Source: Armatimonadota bacterium (GTDB lineage Bacteria; Armatimonadota; Zipacnadia; JAUWAU01). From it: a DNA stretch of 64,000 nt. The translations under genes were made by a program, and so were the position numbers. Each line of letters starts with the position of its first letter. Positions within the stretch are counted from its first letter, which is position 1. Of this stretch, positions 16,597 to 25,470 are shown piece by piece. Location: positions 1 to 64,000 of the forward strand of contig JAUWAU010000029.1 in NCBI GenBank assembly GCA_030601885.1, in the 5' to 3' direction. The notes under the pieces were generated by a model. It saw only the letters and a program-made list of their open reading frames with translations. It made no database searches and was not told where the DNA came from.

Positions 16597-18576
16597 CTAC
16601 TCCTCGGCGCCGTGCTCCCGGAGCAACTCCATTACCTCACTGTGCCCCTCGAGGAATGCCACGCGCATCGGTGTCCTCCTGAAACTGGTCGCCGCGTTCA
16701 CATCCGCCCCGTTCTCCGCCAGTAGCCTGACCACTTCGATGTGCCCGCCCCGCGCGGCGTAGTGCAGCGGCGTGTTGCCATTACGCCCCTTGGCGTTGAC
16801 GTCAGCACCTTCGGCGAGGAGAAGCTCCACCACCTCGGCCTGGCCGCCCTTCGCCGCCCAGTGCAGCACAGTGTGCCGCCTGGGCCTTTCGGCACCGATG
16901 TCCGCGCCCTTCGCTACGAGCTCCCGCACATCCGCGACATCGCCCAACATCGCCGACGTCTCGATGGTGGGCTCGGCCCGGCCTTGCTGCAGAAGCCGAA
17001 TCACCTCGCTGCGGCCGGCCCACGTCGCCTCATGCAGCGGCGTTTCCCCGTCGTCATCTACAGCGTTCGCGTCGGCGCCGTGCTCCAGCAGTAGCCTCGC
17101 CACTTCAGTGTTGCCGGTCGTGGAGGCCCAATGGAGCGGCGTCCGCCCGCCGACGTCCTCGGCCGCCACATCCGCGCCCTTTACTATGAGCAGCCGCGCC
17201 AGTTCGGTGCTTCCGTGCCACGCGGCCCGGTGCAGCGGGGTGCAGCCCTGTCCGTCGGCCTTGTGGATATCGGCGCCCTGGCCAAGCAGCAACCTGCCAG
17301 GGTGGGTCCGGCGCTGGTAAATGGCCAGGTGCAGGGGTGTCTCTCCTCGGCTATCCTCCGCATCAATGTCGGCCCCGTGCATGAGAAGCAGACTTGCCAT
17401 TTCGTTGTGCCCCCCCCGCGCCGCCAAGTGCAATGCCGTCTGCCCGCGGTCGTCGGCGGCGTTGACGTCGGCCCCATACCCCAGAAGGACCTGCGCCACG
17501 CCCGTGTCATTCTTGGCCGCCGCCAAGTGCAGCGCCGTCCTCCCCCGTGCGCCTCTCGCGTTGACATCCGCACCTGCGGCGAGGAGCTCCTGGAGCTGTG
17601 CCGCGTCACCGAGTATCGACAGGACTTCGGGGCCCAGTGTCGCCCCCTTGTGCACCAGCAAGTCCACCATGTCACGCTTCCGGCGCCGTGCTGCCATCTG
17701 CAGCGGCGTCCTGCCGGATCTGTCACTGGCGCCCATATCGGCGCCATGCTCCAGCAGAAGCGCCGCCACTTCCGGTTCCCCGCGCCACGCTGCTCTGTGT
17801 AGCGGCGACTCTCCCGATTGGTCCCTGGCGTTGACGTCTGCCCCCTGCTCAAGGAGGAACCGCGCCCCCTCCACATCTCCCTTCTCCGCCGCCTCGTACA
17901 GCGCAGTCTCTCCCCTGTTGCTTCGCGCGTCGATATCGGCGCCTTCGGTCAGCAGAATCTGCGCGACATCCAACTGCGCCGCACTCACAGCCCAATGCAG
18001 CGCCCTGCGAGCGTGTGGTCCTTTGCCGTTCACGTCCGCGCCCGCGGCGAGGAGCTCCCCCACCATCGTCCAGTCTCCCCGCCCGGCCGCGATCTCGAGA
18101 GTCATCTCGGCGCCCCTGTCCAGCAGCAGTTTAGCCATCGCCAGATCCCCACGCTCGACTGCTCCGTGCAGCGGCGTCCTGCCCCAGATGCTCCTCGCGG
18201 TGATGTTCGCTCCGTTGTCAATCAGCAGCAACGCCGCCTCAATCTTGCCTCTCGCCACTGCGGCGTGCAGCGCCGTCCTGCCGTGGCCGTCTATCTGGTC
18301 CACATCGGTGCCGTGGGCCAGCAGCACCTGCATCACTTCCGTCCGCCCGCTCCCGGCGGCCGCGTGCAGCGCGGTTCCACCACTGCCCCCCTTGCCGTTG
18401 GGATTGGCGCCATTCGCGAGGAATCGCCTCACCGCCCGGGCGTCTCCCGCCTTTGCCGCCTGGAAAATGTCCGAGTATGCCCTCCTCGGCCAGAGCCGGC
18501 ACCCCTGCAGGCACAGGCACATGGCTCCGCCGACGAGCGTCACAGCAACCAACGCCGCGTCTCTTCGAGGTCTCAT
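16597..18576 (-). CDS. ankyrin-repeat lipoprotein (about 20 repeats)
   Basis: Lipoprotein of about 659 residues. The signal sequence MRPRRDAALVAVTLVGGAMC ends in a lipobox-like LQGC (Cys about 26). The rest is about 20 ankyrin repeats of roughly 33 residues. They fall into four blocks, each closed by a shortened repeat without the beta-hairpin finger (ends DRGAEM, HKGATL, QGRAEP, EHGAEE) and reopened by a cap-like repeat (IFQAAKAGDARAVRRFLANG, TLEIAAGRGDWTMVGELLAA, EVLSILGDAAQLQELLAAGA, ETSAMLGDVADVRELVAKGA). This indicates growth by block duplication. It probably acts as a periplasmic or surface protein-binding scaffold. ATG 18576 is chosen because it puts Cys at the end of a proper signal and has AAGGGGG about 8 nt upstream. 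Confidence 0.85.
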   Translation of the reverse strand: MRPRRDAALVAVTLVGGAMCLCLQGCRLWPRRAYSDIFQAAKAGDARAVRRFLANGANPNGKGGSGGTALHAAAGSGRTEVMQVLLAHGTDVDQIDGHGRTALHAAVARGKIEAALLLIDNGANITARSIWGRTPLHGAVERGDLAMAKLLLDRGAEMTLEIAAGRGDWTMVGELLAAGADVNGKGPHARRALHWAVSAAQLDVAQILLTEGADIDARSNRGETALYEAAEKGDVEGARFLLEQGADVNARDQSGESPLHRAAWRGEPEVAALLLEHGADMGASDRSGRTPLQMAARRRKRDMVDLLVHKGATLGPEVLSILGDAAQLQELLAAGADVNARGARGRTALHLAAAKNDTGVAQVLLGYGADVNAADDRGQTALHLAARGGHNEMASLLLMHGADIDAEDSRGETPLHLAIYQRRTHPGRLLLGQGADIHKADGQGCTPLHRAAWHGSTELARLLIVKGADVAAEDVGGRTPLHWASTTGNTEVARLLLEHGADANAVDDDGETPLHEATWAGRSEVIRLLQQGRAEPTIETSAMLGDVADVRELVAKGADIGAERPRRHTVLHWAAKGGQAEVVELLLAEGADVNAKGRNGNTPLHYAARGGHIEVVRLLAENGADVNAATSFRRTPMRVAFLEGHSEVMELLREHGAEE

Positions 18577-18643
18577 CTCCTCGACCCCCTTCTGATCCGC
18601 ACACGGCACGCGCGTCCTCGCGACTTCTCCCTCGCCGCACCGG

Positions 18644-20905
18644 TTACTTCAGCGCGTTTTGCATCCCCTCAATCGCCCCCGCAAGCTCCTGCCTCGCCCT
18701 CGCAACCGCAGTCACGTCCAGCGTATACGGCTCGTCGTTGGCCGCGCGCACGTTGGGCCATCGTTCGACGAGCTCCAGCGCGGCCGCGACAGCCTCTCGT
18801 CCCTGCTTGGCGGCATCAGGCTTGCCGGCTGCGTCGAGCTTCTGGGCAAGCTCGTCGGCCAGGTGCATGTATTCGTAGTCCTCGAGCCCCTCGCGGAACA
18901 GCTCCCACCGCACCGAGTCGATGGGGCCGTGCTCGTCCGGGGCGCGAGGGGGATACATCAGGACGCCGGAGCTGCCCTGTCCCGCGTTCCACGGGTCGGC
19001 CATCTCGCCGCGCCAGCACACCGTCCCCCACCACGAGTAGGTTCCGTCCACCTCGTACTTGCGCAGCAGCCACGGCCACAGGCGCACGCGGATGGGCCGG
19101 TGCTCGGGGTAGTTCACCGCGTTGTTGTACACGAGTATGCGACATCCCGCCTCCCGCGCCGCCTCGATGTGATGAAGCCCTCGATCCCACGCGTCGGTAT
19201 GAACGACCCACAGCCGGATGACATCGGTCAACTCCGGATGCGGGTACCCCGCCGCGATGCTCACCGTCAGCTCCGCGTTGATGTCGAGCATCAGCGATGC
19301 AAGGGCACGGAGGCCGTTCACCGTTGCATGGTCCTCAAAGCTTGGTTCGTCAAAGAACCGAACGGTAGGGGAGAGGAACAGCCCCTCGTTCTTCAGCCGC
19401 CGGACTAGCTGGCCCATGTAGCTGCGGAAGGGCTTCTCGAACTCGGGACTCAGCTCGGCGAGCTCATCGTTGCCGAAGATCTGCAGGCCCTGCCACTCGG
19501 CGTCGGGCGGCATCGTGTGCGTGCCGCGATGGCTGATCCAGAGCGACGGGATGTCGAACTGCCTCGCGCCGAGCTCATCGCGCATGAAGCGCAGGTGGCC
19601 CAGATACTCCTCGACGTCCACCACAGCCGTGTCTCCCGGCACGCGCACGCCGACGCTAACGCCGGGCGAGCACCGGGTGCGGTGTGCGAAGTAGTCGCGG
19701 TAGTACCTCCTCAGCACTCCATCCCTGTCGCCCGACTCGACGTCCAGCGCTATGCTCGCCCTGAACTGCGACCTCACGTCCAGCGACGGCCGCGGCGGGA
19801 TCGCGAAGTTCCGCACGCGCAGCTTCAGCGGGATCTCGGAGATCTTCGTCGCGCCCACCGTGAGGACCAGTTGGCTCTCGTAGGCGCCCGGCTTTTGCCC
19901 CGGCGGGACATGGACGGTGAACCAGAAGGACTGATTCGTTCCCGCCGGCACGTCGCACGGGAGCTGCTCGGTAAGCGGGTCCGGGTTCAGCCCCTTGCGG
20001 CCGTGCGGCCCCATGGTCTTCTCGATGCTGACCGTCTCGACCCGTCGGCATCTGACCGCCGCCGCCGGCAGCGCGGCCGAACCGGCAAACTCTCCCCACG
20101 TCCAGCTCACCTGCCGCCATACGCCCTCAGGTGTGACCGCAATCTGGAACGACTCGTACTCGCCCTGAGCGGCCGCGATTTCGATGGCCTCTTGCAACTC
20201 TCCACCGGGCGGCTCTTGCTCCGGGAGTATCTTCCTGTTCTCGCTGTCGGTCCAGATCGTGCCGCCGGGGACCTCTCGCAGCAGCCTGGCCGTCGCGGGC
20301 ACGCGCCGCGGCTCGGTGGCCGTCACGATGACATCGTCGAGCCACGCCTGCGCCTTCGGATTGCTGGAGGTGAGCTTTATCAGGAGGTCAACGGCCGTGA
20401 TGCCCTCTTCCGGCACGAAGTCGCCGCCCCTGAACTCCAGCCAGCCGCCCTCGCCCTCCACGTACTCGCCCTTGACGAACCGTCCCTGCTCATCCACCTG
20501 GACAGTGGGCTGGGGCAGGTAGACGATGATCTCCATCTCTCGCGGGCCCGTCGGGACCCTGACGTAGAGGACGATCCGGCTCGGCCCGCCCTGCGCCCGA
20601 TAGTAGAGCCGGACATTGTGGATCTTGCCGGGCTCGACCGGCACCGTCGCGCTCCAGCCGCCGTTGATGCCACGCAGGCCCACGCTCCTGGCGCCGGAAT
20701 GGGCGACCTTGTCATCCCACCATCCCTCCGAGCCCTCCCACGAGTAGAAGCTCCACGCCGCGGGCTTGTCCCCCTCACCCCGCTCGAAGCTCGAGTTCGG
20801 CGCCAGACTTTCGGGGATGGGCTGCGCCCCCTGTCCGTGGCACGCCCCGAGCGTCGCGGTCAGCGCGAGAAGCGCCGCAAGCTGGAATCGCCAGACGCAC
20901 TTCAT
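18644..20905 (-). CDS. DUF4091 (GH123-like) lipoprotein
   Basis: Protein of 753 residues. The signal peptide ends in a lipobox (LGAC, Cys about 22). Residues about 35-200 resemble a carbohydrate-binding sandwich (NSSFERGEGDKPAAWSFYSW, AQAWLDDVIV). A second sandwich (EAIEIAAAQGEYESFQIAV, about 240-370) leads into a catalytic-type barrel with LSPTVRFFDEPSF. The C-terminal RWELFREGLEDYEYMHLADE block is the signature of the DUF4091 region that accompanies GH123-like hydrolases. It is therefore probably a cell-surface glycoside hydrolase; substrate unknown. The neighbours are the ankyrin lipoprotein (67 bases downstream) and argG. Confidence 0.8.
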   Translation of the reverse strand: MKCVWRFQLAALLALTATLGACHGQGAQPIPESLAPNSSFERGEGDKPAAWSFYSWEGSEGWWDDKVAHSGARSVGLRGINGGWSATVPVEPGKIHNVRLYYRAQGGPSRIVLYVRVPTGPREMEIIVYLPQPTVQVDEQGRFVKGEYVEGEGGWLEFRGGDFVPEEGITAVDLLIKLTSSNPKAQAWLDDVIVTATEPRRVPATARLLREVPGGTIWTDSENRKILPEQEPPGGELQEAIEIAAAQGEYESFQIAVTPEGVWRQVSWTWGEFAGSAALPAAAVRCRRVETVSIEKTMGPHGRKGLNPDPLTEQLPCDVPAGTNQSFWFTVHVPPGQKPGAYESQLVLTVGATKISEIPLKLRVRNFAIPPRPSLDVRSQFRASIALDVESGDRDGVLRRYYRDYFAHRTRCSPGVSVGVRVPGDTAVVDVEEYLGHLRFMRDELGARQFDIPSLWISHRGTHTMPPDAEWQGLQIFGNDELAELSPEFEKPFRSYMGQLVRRLKNEGLFLSPTVRFFDEPSFEDHATVNGLRALASLMLDINAELTVSIAAGYPHPELTDVIRLWVVHTDAWDRGLHHIEAAREAGCRILVYNNAVNYPEHRPIRVRLWPWLLRKYEVDGTYSWWGTVCWRGEMADPWNAGQGSSGVLMYPPRAPDEHGPIDSVRWELFREGLEDYEYMHLADELAQKLDAAGKPDAAKQGREAVAAALELVERWPNVRAANDEPYTLDVTAVARARQELAGAIEGMQNALK

Positions 20906-21104
20906 GGCAGTCGCTCCCTCCGCGTTTGTTTGCCACGCATCTAGTTCGCTCCGGACCCGGGCATTCCCTACGGGCGCCCACGGATCTGCTGCTGCTGCGT
21001 TGAGGGGGGAGCGGCTTGTGTGCCGCTGTCATTCGTGAGCGGGGCGCGGGCACGGGGGCAGGCTGCCGATGATTAACCGAACGGTGCCGGCCTGTCCGCC
21101 CACG

Positions 21105-21188
21105 CTAGTCCAGGTGCTTCTTGTGCCAATCCAGCCACACGACCATGGCGTCGAGGAAGGTCATCATTAGCACGAGGCTGACGTTCAT
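21105..21188 (-). CDS. possible 27-residue small membrane peptide
   Basis: A short frame 39 bases past the argG stop encodes a peptide beginning MNVSLVLMMTFLDAM and ending in a basic HKKHLD tail. It reads like a single hydrophobic helix with a charged end. The ribosome binding site is weak (GGGAT about 8 nt upstream). It could be a real small protein or chance. Confidence 0.25.
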   Translation of the reverse strand: MNVSLVLMMTFLDAMVVWLDWHKKHLD

Positions 21189-21227
21189 CGTTTGAATCCC
21201 ATAGGATCGCGTCCCAGAGCGCCGGTA

Positions 21228-22451
21228 TTAGCCCTTGCCCTTGCTCGCCCGCCGCCGTACATCGGCAGTCACCTTGGCCGGCAGCGAGTAAATCTGAATG
21301 AACCCGACGGCGGCGGACTGGTCGAAGACGTCCTCCTCGCCGTAGGTGGCCAGCTTCAGGTCGTACAGCGACATGGGCGAGCTGCGGCCGACGGCCGTGG
21401 CGCTGCCCTTGTACAGTTTCATCCGGACCGTGCCCAACACCGTCTTCTGCGTCTCGTCCACGAAGGCATCGAGCGCCTCCCGCAGCGGCATGTACCACTC
21501 GCCGTAGTAGACCAGTTCTGAGTATCGCTGCTCGACGATGCGCTTGAAGTGCTGTGTCTCGCGGTCGAGCGTGAGGCTCTCCAAATCGCGATGGGCCATG
21601 ATGAGGATGGTCGCGGCCGGCACCTCGTAGGTCTCGCGGGACTTAATGCCCACCAGCCGATTCTCCATCATGTTGACGCGCCCCACGCCGTTCTCGCCGC
21701 CGATGCGATTGAGCGTCTCGATCAGCTCCACGCCGCCGAGCCGCTCGCCATCGAGGGCCACCGGGATGCCCTCTTCGAACTCGATCTCAATGTACGTGGG
21801 CTTGTCGGGCGCCTTCTCCGGCGCCGTGGTCCAGAGGAACGCCTCCTCCGGCGGCTCGAGTGTGGCGTCCTCGAGGGGACCGCACTCGATGCTCCGGCCC
21901 CACATGTTGGTGTCCACGCTGTACGGGCTCTCCTTGCCCACGGGCACCGGGATGCCGTGCTTGTCGGCGTACTCCACCTCCTCTTCCCGCGTCATGTTCC
22001 ACTCACGGGCCGGGGCGATGACCTTCAGCGACGGCATGAGGGCCGCGTAAGTGAGCTCGAAGCGCACCTGATCATTGCCCTTGCCGGTGCAGCCGTGGGA
22101 CACGTACTCCGCCCCCGCCTCCTGGGCTACCTCCACCTGCTTCTTTGCTATGAGAGGCCGCGCCAGCGAGGTGAACGCCGGGTACTTGTCCTCGTACATG
22201 CAGTTGGCCTTGAGGGCGTGCCAGACGAAGTCGTTGAGGAACTCCTCCCTCGCGTCCACGATGTGGGACTCAACGGCGCCCACATCGATGCCTTTCTTCC
22301 GGATGCCCTCGTAGTCGCGCTCCTCGCCGATGTCCACGGCGACGGCGATGACATCCACGTCGTAGTTCTCCGCGATCCACCTGATGGCGACCGATGTATC
22401 GAGGCCGCCGGAGTACGCGAGTACGCACTTGCTCTTAGCCACGTCTGTCAT
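21228..22451 (-). CDS. argG: argininosuccinate synthase
   Basis: Enzyme of 407 residues, the usual length. It joins citrulline and aspartate using ATP in arginine biosynthesis (EC 6.3.4.5), in the cytoplasm. The N-type ATP pyrophosphatase loop is AYSGGLDTSV (about 10-19). Other conserved pieces are CTGKGNDQVRFELTY, VNMMENRLVGIKSRETYEVP and YSELVYYGEWYMPLREALDA. ATG 22451 is chosen because MTDVAKSKCVLAYSGGLDTS aligns with the family N-terminus; AAAGG abuts the start. It stands apart from other arg genes here, between a LarA-like gene upstream and a DUF4091 lipoprotein downstream. Confidence 0.95.
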   Translation of the reverse strand: MTDVAKSKCVLAYSGGLDTSVAIRWIAENYDVDVIAVAVDIGEERDYEGIRKKGIDVGAVESHIVDAREEFLNDFVWHALKANCMYEDKYPAFTSLARPLIAKKQVEVAQEAGAEYVSHGCTGKGNDQVRFELTYAALMPSLKVIAPAREWNMTREEEVEYADKHGIPVPVGKESPYSVDTNMWGRSIECGPLEDATLEPPEEAFLWTTAPEKAPDKPTYIEIEFEEGIPVALDGERLGGVELIETLNRIGGENGVGRVNMMENRLVGIKSRETYEVPAATILIMAHRDLESLTLDRETQHFKRIVEQRYSELVYYGEWYMPLREALDAFVDETQKTVLGTVRMKLYKGSATAVGRSSPMSLYDLKLATYGEEDVFDQSAAVGFIQIYSLPAKVTADVRRRASKGKG

Positions 22452-22533
22452 CCTTTCGCGCAGCCGGGACCGCAGGCCCCTGTCTGAAGCGGGGTCCCGT
22501 ACGGGACTTCCAGCCTGCATTCCTTGCCGTCAA

Positions 22534-22552
22534 CTAACCACTGACCACTGGT
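22534..22552 (-). repeat. heptamer tract forming the end of the LarA-like gene
   Basis: On the minus strand CCAGTGGTCAGTGGTTAG encodes the last residues (PVVSG) and the stop of the LarA-like protein. The same CAGTGGTCAGTGGTTAG string recurs at 47124-47140 after another gene. Confidence 0.7.
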
Positions 22553-23811
22553 ATCACATACGGTCCGTCCGGAATCACCGCTATGGATGCGTCACTACCG
22601 TGCTTCGCCAGAGCGCGCTCGACGCCCTGCTCGACACTATCGATGGGGATCACGAAGAGGCGCGATAGGACGTCTCGGGGGATGCCCTCGGAGAAACAGT
22701 ACACCTCGGCTTTTCGAAGGCACTTGGCGAACTCGTGGACTTGCCATTGGTCGATGACGAAGTTCGTCGGATCGTACGAATCGGCCACGAACCGCTCGGG
22801 ATCGTCGAGGCCCAACATGAGCTCCGCGAACTCCGGGCTGCCGATGCCCTCGGCGCACTCGGTCGCAATGATCAGCGTCCCGCCCGGCTTGAGCACGGGC
22901 GCCGCCTGGATCATGCCCTTGATGGCCTGGTAGTATGTCAGGTCGAGCGGATGCCCGGCGCTCGTGGTCACCACGATGTCCGCCGGGGCCGAGATGGCGC
23001 TCCGGGCCGCGTTGTCGCAGTGGCGCACGCCCGCCTCCCACGCGCCGTGCATATCGCCGGCGAAAACGCCGGCCACGCGCCGCTCGTCGTCCAGCGTGAC
23101 GTTGACGATGAAGTGTGCCGGCGCCTTTTCGGCGACGGCAACGCACTCGGCGTGGCACGGGTTGTCGGCGAGATTCCCGGCGCGACACTCCTCCGGCTCC
23201 AGCAGTTCCGGCCGATGGAAGGCTCGTATCGTTTCTAGAGATGCAACGCCGGGGCAGATCGCTTTCCTGCCTCCCGAATAGCCCGCCATCAGGTGCGGCT
23301 CGATGAGGCCGGTGGCGATCCGCAGATCAGCCTCCACCCAGCGCCGATCGAGCCGCCCAGGCGTGCCGCGCTCCGTCGTGCCGAGGTCAACGTGGCTGTC
23401 CGCATCCCTGCCCTGGTGACTGACGATGCGCAGAGAGCTGTCGGCGATTTCCTCGCCCAGCATCTCCCGCAGCTCCTCCGGAGTGCTCGGCCGATGGAGC
23501 CCGGTTGCAACGAGGATTGTGATCGCGCTCTCGGACATGCCAGCGGCCTGCAGGCAGTCCATTAGTGGCGGCAGTAGGAGCGTGTTGGGAACCGGGCGAG
23601 TGATGTCGGAGACCAGAATGCACACGCTGGCGCGCCCGTCCGCCAACTCGCACAGTGGCGGCGCGCCGATGGGTGCTGTGAGGGCCTCGCTCACGGCGGC
23701 CATTGGGTTGTCTGTTGGCGGCAGAGGCGTGAGGCGGAGCACTGCTGCGACGTTCTCCTCTGGTATCTCCGCATCGAGCCCACGTTTCCCGTATCGCAAG
23801 TGTACCTTCAT
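22534..23811 (-). CDS. LarA-like protein (nickel-dependent lactate racemase family, DUF2088)
   Basis: Protein of 425 residues. The N-terminal domain has the family pieces VSDITRPVPN and VATGLHRPST (His corresponds to a catalytic His of LarA). The signature HLMAGYSGGRKAICPG (about 180-195) contains the second His and the Lys that carries the nickel-pincer nucleotide in LarA. The C-terminal domain includes TSAGHPLDLTYYQAIKGM and ECAEGIGS. Many DUF2088 proteins racemise or epimerise other 2-hydroxy acids, so lactate is not certain. The genes for cofactor synthesis (larB, larC, larE) are not nearby. The last five residues and stop come from a heptamer repeat. Confidence 0.8.
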   Translation of the reverse strand: MKVHLRYGKRGLDAEIPEENVAAVLRLTPLPPTDNPMAAVSEALTAPIGAPPLCELADGRASVCILVSDITRPVPNTLLLPPLMDCLQAAGMSESAITILVATGLHRPSTPEELREMLGEEIADSSLRIVSHQGRDADSHVDLGTTERGTPGRLDRRWVEADLRIATGLIEPHLMAGYSGGRKAICPGVASLETIRAFHRPELLEPEECRAGNLADNPCHAECVAVAEKAPAHFIVNVTLDDERRVAGVFAGDMHGAWEAGVRHCDNAARSAISAPADIVVTTSAGHPLDLTYYQAIKGMIQAAPVLKPGGTLIIATECAEGIGSPEFAELMLGLDDPERFVADSYDPTNFVIDQWQVHEFAKCLRKAEVYCFSEGIPRDVLSRLFVIPIDSVEQGVERALAKHGSDASIAVIPDGPYVIPVVSG

Positions 23812-24048
23812 GTGGCTTTCCCGTGGATTGCCAGAATCCGCGCGGTGCGAGGGATGTTAGCATACGCGCCCGCAGAGCGTCAACGAGCCGCTTGACGGGA
23901 ACATCGTGCTGCAGTAGATTGTCCAAGCATGAGGAGCGTGAGGACGCCAGGACGCTCCTGCCCGGTCCTTATCCTTTTCCGGCCGGTGGCAACGGCGGCG
24001 CACCGTCGAAAGTGCCGTGTCGGTGTTGAAGTGAGGAGATGAAAACCG

Positions 24049-25173
24049 ATGCGAATTGCGATTCTGGGAGCCTTCGTGGTGGCGACAATCGCTATCGTGA
24101 GTGTCGTACGAGCACAACAGGCCGAAGATATCGTGGTCGCCAACAAGATCGTGGCACGCGTACGCGACAAGGGCGACCAGCCCAACGTCTTCGCGCGGGC
24201 GGCAAAGGTGCATCAGCGCATCACTGAGTGTATTTCGAAGAAGGAAGCCGGCACGGCGAAGATGTCGCTGAAGAAGGAAGATGAGCGCTGGTGCATCTAC
24301 GGCGGCACGACCATGCTGATCCGCGTGTGGCCGGAGGATGCCAAGGCGAACAACGTCTCGGACCTGCAATTGGCGCAGCAGTGGCTGAAGAACTTCGAGC
24401 GCGAGCTGCCCAACGCCGAGCCCATGCTGTTCCGCATTGCCCGCATGGGCGACGCCGCCTTCGACGGGCCGATAAAGCGCACCAACGACGAGCCGGGGGA
24501 GGCCGCTTCGAACGCCTCAGGTGGCAATCCCGCGGAGTCAGACGCGGACGGCTCCGAGGAATCCACGGCGAGCGATAAGCCACCGATGATCACCCAGTTG
24601 CCGAAGCGGAGCACGTCTCTGCTGGTGGTGCTGGATTCGTTCGATATCGTGCGGACGTACAGCAAGGAGGAATACGAGGCCAAGAGGGACGTCCTGGGGC
24701 AGCGACTGATCGAGCGGCTGACGCCATTTATTCGCGGCACGGTCAAGATCGAGGAGCCCGTGACCTCGCCGGCAACCACTCGCGTTGAGCCGAAGCTCTC
24801 GGCGGGCGCCGCCGCGCCGCCGCCGGTGCCAGAGACGCCCCCGGCCCCCCGGGCCCCGGGCACCCCGACGCCACCTGAGAAGACGGCCGAGCCGCCCCCT
24901 GCCGCGGCTGCTCCGGCCGCGCCGCCGACGCCGGCGGCTGCCGCCGGCGTCCCGGACCCGTACGCCAAGGTCCCCCAAAAGGAGCGCATCAGGCGGAAGA
25001 TGAACGCCGCGCAGGAGCCACTCAAGCAGATGAAGGAGCGCGGGGACGAACGAGCCGAGCGGGCGGAAAAGCTCATGTCGCTGGCCAGAAGCAAGTACTA
25101 CAGCGGGGAATTCGGCGCGTCAGAAGAGGCCGCCGACGCCGCGCTCAGGATCCTCGACTTGGAGGTCCAATAA
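24049..25173 (+). CDS. secreted protein, N-terminal alpha/beta domain and Pro/Ala-rich linker
   Basis: Protein of 374 residues, function unknown. The signal peptide (about 1-23, ending VVRAQ) is followed by a compact domain (about 25-140: DIVVANKIVARVRDKG, ARAAKVHQRITECIS, MLIRVWPEDAK). It faintly resembles the small domain preceding some mechanosensitive channels, but no channel part follows. Residues about 250-305 are a Pro/Ala-rich linker (PPPVPETPPAPRAPGTPTPP). The last 70 residues are a charged helix, probably coiled coil (KERIRRKMNAAQEPLKQMKE). The plus-strand ATG 24049 has GAGGAG about 11 nt upstream. It lies divergent from the LarA-like gene. Confidence 0.65.
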   Translation: MRIAILGAFVVATIAIVSVVRAQQAEDIVVANKIVARVRDKGDQPNVFARAAKVHQRITECISKKEAGTAKMSLKKEDERWCIYGGTTMLIRVWPEDAKANNVSDLQLAQQWLKNFERELPNAEPMLFRIARMGDAAFDGPIKRTNDEPGEAASNASGGNPAESDADGSEESTASDKPPMITQLPKRSTSLLVVLDSFDIVRTYSKEEYEAKRDVLGQRLIERLTPFIRGTVKIEEPVTSPATTRVEPKLSAGAAAPPPVPETPPAPRAPGTPTPPEKTAEPPPAAAAPAAPPTPAAAAGVPDPYAKVPQKERIRRKMNAAQEPLKQMKERGDERAERAEKLMSLARSKYYSGEFGASEEAADAALRILDLEVQ

Positions 25174-25470
25174 GACGTACTCGCGACCCGCCGACTCGCG
25201 CGAGCCTTTGGCATCGTGTCCCCGGAGCAAGACCTCTTCGCCAATCCCGCCCGAGGCGTCAAGCCTCCGCCACGAGCAATAGCATCGCGCCTCTCGCTGC
25301 GTGCGGTGGCAGAGCTTTCTCGCACAGGCGAGCGAGACTCCCGCCCAAGAAGCTGTTGGTGCCCCCACTGACGAGAGGAACTGCCGAGCTTTCGGCGCAA
25401 TCTGAGACATGCTCACTGCGCGCTATGGCTACAGAGCTGAGGCGCGTACTTGAAGATGGAGGCAAGGGCC
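25174..25470. other. intergenic, nothing recognised
   Basis: 297 bases between two plus-strand genes. No promoter, repeat or frame stood out apart from the ribosome binding site GGAGG (25458-25462) of the next gene. Confidence 0.4.

Noticed and set aside
19517-20944. 475-codon plus-strand open frame
   Set aside because: It is antisense to the DUF4091 lipoprotein gene and has no recognisable domain; long antisense frames are expected at this GC content.
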